A DNA stretch of 64,000 nt from Lachnospiraceae bacterium. Its GTDB lineage: Bacteria > Bacillota > Clostridia > Lachnospirales > Lachnospiraceae. The stretch spans positions 1-64,000 of the forward strand of contig JAILRA010000075.1 in the NCBI GenBank assembly GCA_024698715.1, read 5' to 3'. The notes beneath the pieces are model-generated. The model did no database searches and was not told where the DNA came from. It was given only the letters and a program-made list of their open reading frames with translations. The stretch's first letter is position 1. Each line of letters begins with the position of its first letter. Shown here piece by piece: positions 63,301-64,000 of the stretch. Position numbers and translations under genes: made by a program.

Positions 63301-64000
63301 TGAAAACTGTTTATTCTGTTTTTCAGATCAATACATATATTCACAATATGTTCAGGGAGGATTATCTTTTATCGAACGTTTCGGTCGAAGGAGAGATAAG
63401 CAATCTGAAATTCCATTCTTCCGGACATATTTATTTTACGTTGAAAGACGCAGAGTCTGCCATTTCGTGCGCTATTTTCCGATCATCCGCCCAAAAACTT
63501 AATGTCGAACTAAAAGAAGGCGACAAGATACTCGCTAACGGAAGTATTTCAAATTATGTTCCGAGCGGTTCGGTTACGTTTAATGTGACTGATGTTGAAC
63601 ATGCCGGAATCGGCAATCTGACTAAAAAATTTGAGGAGCTCAAGAAAAAACTTAAGGAACAGGGGCTTTTTGATCAGGAGTTTAAAAAGCCGATCCCCAA
63701 GTTTCCAAAAAGGATCGGGATCGTTACGGCTCCGACCGGTGCTGCGGTAAGGGATATCATCTCGGTATCAAAGAGAAGGAACCCGTATATTTCGTTAATA
63801 CTTTATCCGTCTCTTGTTCAGGGAAACGATGCTCCGGCTTCGATCGTGAAAGGTATAGAAACACTTGAAAAAAAGGGTGTTGATGTTATCATTGTCGGTA
63901 GGGGCGGAGGAAGTCTCGAAGACCTCTGGGCATTTAATGAAGAGGAAGTTGCATATGCGATCTTCCAATGCAGTGTTCCGATCGTATCCGCCGTCGGACA
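63300..64000 (+). CDS. xseA: Exodeoxyribonuclease VII large subunit, start only
   Basis: The frame opens at ATG 63300 inside the nusB stop (TAATG) and runs 233 codons to the window edge without a stop. The N-terminal OB fold ('VEGEISNLKFHSSGHIYF', about 25-100) is followed by the start of the catalytic domain with 'KFPKRIGIVTAPTGAAVRDI' and the conserved 'GRGGGSLEDLWAFN' near residue 200. The enzyme cuts single-stranded DNA with XseB. The rest of the gene, and probably xseB, lie beyond the window. Confidence 0.95.
   Translation, partial: MKTVYSVFQINTYIHNMFREDYLLSNVSVEGEISNLKFHSSGHIYFTLKDAESAISCAIFRSSAQKLNVELKEGDKILANGSISNYVPSGSVTFNVTDVEHAGIGNLTKKFEELKKKLKEQGLFDQEFKKPIPKFPKRIGIVTAPTGAAVRDIISVSKRRNPYISLILYPSLVQGNDAPASIVKGIETLEKKGVDVIIVGRGGGSLEDLWAFNEEEVAYAIFQCSVPIVSAVG

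Noticed and set aside
63173-63502. 109-codon plus-strand frame across the nusB-xseA junction
   Set aside because: It is out of frame with both nusB and xseA, which are well supported.
1-64000. CRISPR arrays, insertion sequences, prophage, integrated elements
   Set aside because: No regularly spaced repeats, transposase, integrase or phage genes were seen, and the lone tRNA shows no attachment-site duplication downstream.

Overview
The window is chromosomal DNA from a low-GC, Gram-positive anaerobe, most likely a Lachnospiraceae member of the Butyrivibrio type. Supporting signs are AGGAGG-type ribosome binding sites, a sodium/proton-pumping Rnf complex in the clostridial order C-D-G-E-A-B, the era-recO-glyQS run followed by pyruvate phosphate dikinase, a DUF5688 protein, choline-binding-like wall repeats, and many tight same-strand operons ended by classic intrinsic terminators. 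The genus is an inference from gene content. I see no CRISPR array, insertion sequence, prophage or rRNA. Only two genes (the yprB-like nuclease and apbE) lie on the minus strand.

Layout. 1-3.3 kb: a four-S1-domain RNA-binding protein, a lone cheR and a minus-strand RNase H-like nuclease. 3.4-9.7 kb: rnfCDGEAB, converging on apbE, the flavin transferase that should load FMN onto RnfD and RnfG. 9.7-18.0 kb: a six-gene cell-surface operon (wall-repeat transglutaminase, VanX-like peptidase, lipoprotein, MBOAT/SGNH acyl-transfer pair, inactive-looking GH25 protein). 18.1-24.9 kb: efp, a DUF5688 protein, tRNA-Arg(CCG), an SH3 membrane protein, a pseudouridine synthase, ligA and metA. 25.0-27.1 kb: an unusual trio of rhomboid-like pseudoprotease, sigma factor-like protein without region 4, and an unknown protein. 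27.2-33.0 kb: a membrane EAL protein with a beta-helix tail, and an M16C peptidase. 33.1-41.0 kb: a DUF4349 lipoprotein, era, recO, glyQS, a lipoprotein and ppdK. 41.2-48.5 kb: a GNAT-like protein, a giant DUF2339-like membrane protein with internal module duplication, nnrE and a degenerate MocR regulator. 48.7-56.3 kb: an HD-GYP receptor, DUF2225 protein, rpsO, pnp with a long structured leader, a small membrane protein and deoB. 56.4-64.0 kb: a GNAT, a GGDEF-EAL-GNAT fusion, prfC, a second transglutaminase, an Asp23 protein, nusB and the start of xseA.

Themes. (1) Energy conservation: Rnf, ApbE and pyruvate phosphate dikinase fit a fermentative anaerobe. (2) Cyclic-di-GMP: three proteins look like phosphodiesterases or receptors (two EAL, one HD-GYP), and both GGDEF domains are degenerate, so the window appears to hold only breakdown or sensing of the signal. 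(3) Envelope remodelling: two transglutaminase-fold proteins, a VanX-like peptidase, a GH25-like pseudoenzyme and an O-acyl transfer pair. (4) RNA metabolism: S1 protein, pnp, rpsO, nusB, efp and prfC.

The most unusual items are the GGDEF-EAL-GNAT fusion, the EAL protein carrying an adhesin-like beta-helix on the cytoplasmic side, the sigma-like trio, the six-gene surface operon and the nested hairpin leader of pnp.
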